Source: Bacillota bacterium
GTDB taxonomy: Bacteria > Bacillota > Bacilli > Bacillales > Cytobacillaceae
Direction: 5' to 3'
Assembly (NCBI GenBank): GCA_023387295.1
Contig: JAEWIG010000307.1
Location: forward strand, 1 to 5,998
DNA: 5,998 nt
Notes under the pieces: generated by a model
Databases searched by the model: none
The model's input: the letters and a program-made list of their open reading frames with translations, nothing else
What the model was told of the DNA's origin: nothing
Made by a program: the position numbers and the translations under genes
In this document: piece after piece, positions 5,259 through 5,998 of the stretch
Layout of the letters: every line of letters begins with the position of its first letter
Numbering within the stretch: the stretch's first letter is position 1

Positions 5259-5998
5259 TTACTTCCTCAACTCACTATATTGCATATGAATTCTGTTTTC
5301 TGGTTTTTTGTCTACCGTATATAGCACTATAAGGAAAAACCATTCTAAGGGTTTCATTAAGAGATAAATTATGTCTGCGGACCATTTTGAATTGATATGT
5401 CTACTTATTGGATAGCCATATCTATCGTAAAAGTTACGGATGACTTTATGGAAGGTTGGCATATATTGTTCTAGAATATTCTCAAATGCATTAGCAATCA
5501 GCAGCTGGCGGTTCACAGGGATTCTTAATCCTCTTCTAATGCCCGCTCTGATTGGTTTGACTAATTTTTTATGCCCTTTAGCAGAGACCGTGCACAAATA
5601 ATGCCCGTCAACCTCTTCTATTACCACTGGTTTTGGCGCAGGGATATTTGAATAATTGAAAGAGCTTGTTTCAAGGAACACACGGATAAAGCTGTCTGGG
5701 CGTTGTCCAAACAGGACCAAAATCAGCTGGATGATGACCAAGACAGGAAATAAACATATTGCCCATAGTTTTGACATCTTTTGATAGTTATTAGATATTC
5801 TGTAGAGAAATAGCATAAATTTATTGTTGTACTCAGTCTCTTGTTCATTCTGGCTATCAAGAAATTGATTCAGGGAATCTTTCAACCTTGCGATATATAA
5901 AAAAAATAGTGATAGAAAGCTAAATTGTAGAAGGGGGACCGAATATTTTTCACCATCGTGTGAGAAGCCTGTATGAGTAAGATAGGCAACTGCAAATA
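5259..5998 (-). CDS. DUF6688-like membrane protein (C-terminal part; start lies right of window)
   Basis: The frame is open to the right edge. Upstream of an internal TTG (5885) it still reads like protein, with THTGFSHDGEKYSVP (from about 5979) and then a membrane helix (LLQFSFLSLFFLYIARL), and that TTG has no good SD. The gene therefore starts outside. About 245 residues are visible. A second helix, LWAICLFPVLVIIQLILVLF, precedes the conserved core: DGHYLCTVSAKGHKKLVKP, then G-I-R-R-G-L-R, then VNRQLLIANAFENIL and a H-K-V-I-R-x-F-Y-D-R-Y-G-Y-P-I-S-R-H-I block. A last helix (YLLMKPLEWFFLIVLYTV) comes before the tail PENRIHMQYSELRK. I recognise this core as the DUF6688 type, an uncharacterised membrane family; the conserved Cys, His and Arg residues in the soluble part suggest a shared function. 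No strong terminator follows; TTTTTT at 5224-5219 has no clear stem before it. Confidence 0.72.
   Translation of the reverse strand, partial: FAVAYLTHTGFSHDGEKYSVPLLQFSFLSLFFLYIARLKDSLNQFLDSQNEQETEYNNKFMLFLYRISNNYQKMSKLWAICLFPVLVIIQLILVLFGQRPDSFIRVFLETSSFNYSNIPAPKPVVIEEVDGHYLCTVSAKGHKKLVKPIRAGIRRGLRIPVNRQLLIANAFENILEQYMPTFHKVIRNFYDRYGYPISRHINSKWSADIIYLLMKPLEWFFLIVLYTVDKKPENRIHMQYSELRK

Noticed and set aside
5259..5885. TTG at 5885 as the start of the DUF6688-like gene
   Set aside because: The frame stays open and protein-like, including a membrane helix, up to the right edge, and no convincing SD precedes the TTG.

Overview
The window looks like a low-GC Bacillaceae (Bacillus or close relative) chromosome. 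The evidence is the AT-rich codon use, the very strong Shine-Dalgarno sites of the GGGGGAG type, the frequent GTG and TTG starts, and several proteins that resemble small Bacillus orphan families. I see no rRNA, tRNA, CRISPR array, complete insertion sequence or phage gene. This is an accessory stretch made mostly of short membrane-bound, secreted or unassigned genes.

Left part (+ strand, 1-2116). The 3' part of a large multi-pass ABC-transporter permease enters from the left edge. It is followed by a VOC (glyoxalase-fold) protein gene and the remains of a DUF6843-type membrane-anchored protein gene. That gene has no usable start codon where one is expected, and its conserved reading frame breaks off just before a strong terminator hairpin, so it is called a pseudogene.

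Right part (- strand, 2183-5998). All genes run leftward and converge on the + strand group. From right to left they are: a DUF6688-like membrane protein cut by the right edge; an 83-residue three-helix membrane protein; a 126-residue single-helix anchored protein; a RibD-C/dihydrofolate-reductase-family protein; a 144-residue lipoprotein; and a two-gene unit made of a 40-residue membrane microprotein (too short for most gene callers) and a 96-residue soluble protein. Most are separate units with their own terminator or leader.

Three structures go beyond the gene list. A degenerate, partly palindromic motif of about 34 nt follows three of the intrinsic terminators in the same orientation. The two neighbouring small membrane genes share a leader motif. 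A CATT tetranucleotide run lies in the spacer of a candidate promoter. I found no clear new defence or biosynthetic system; the 40/96-residue pair is the best candidate for something undescribed.
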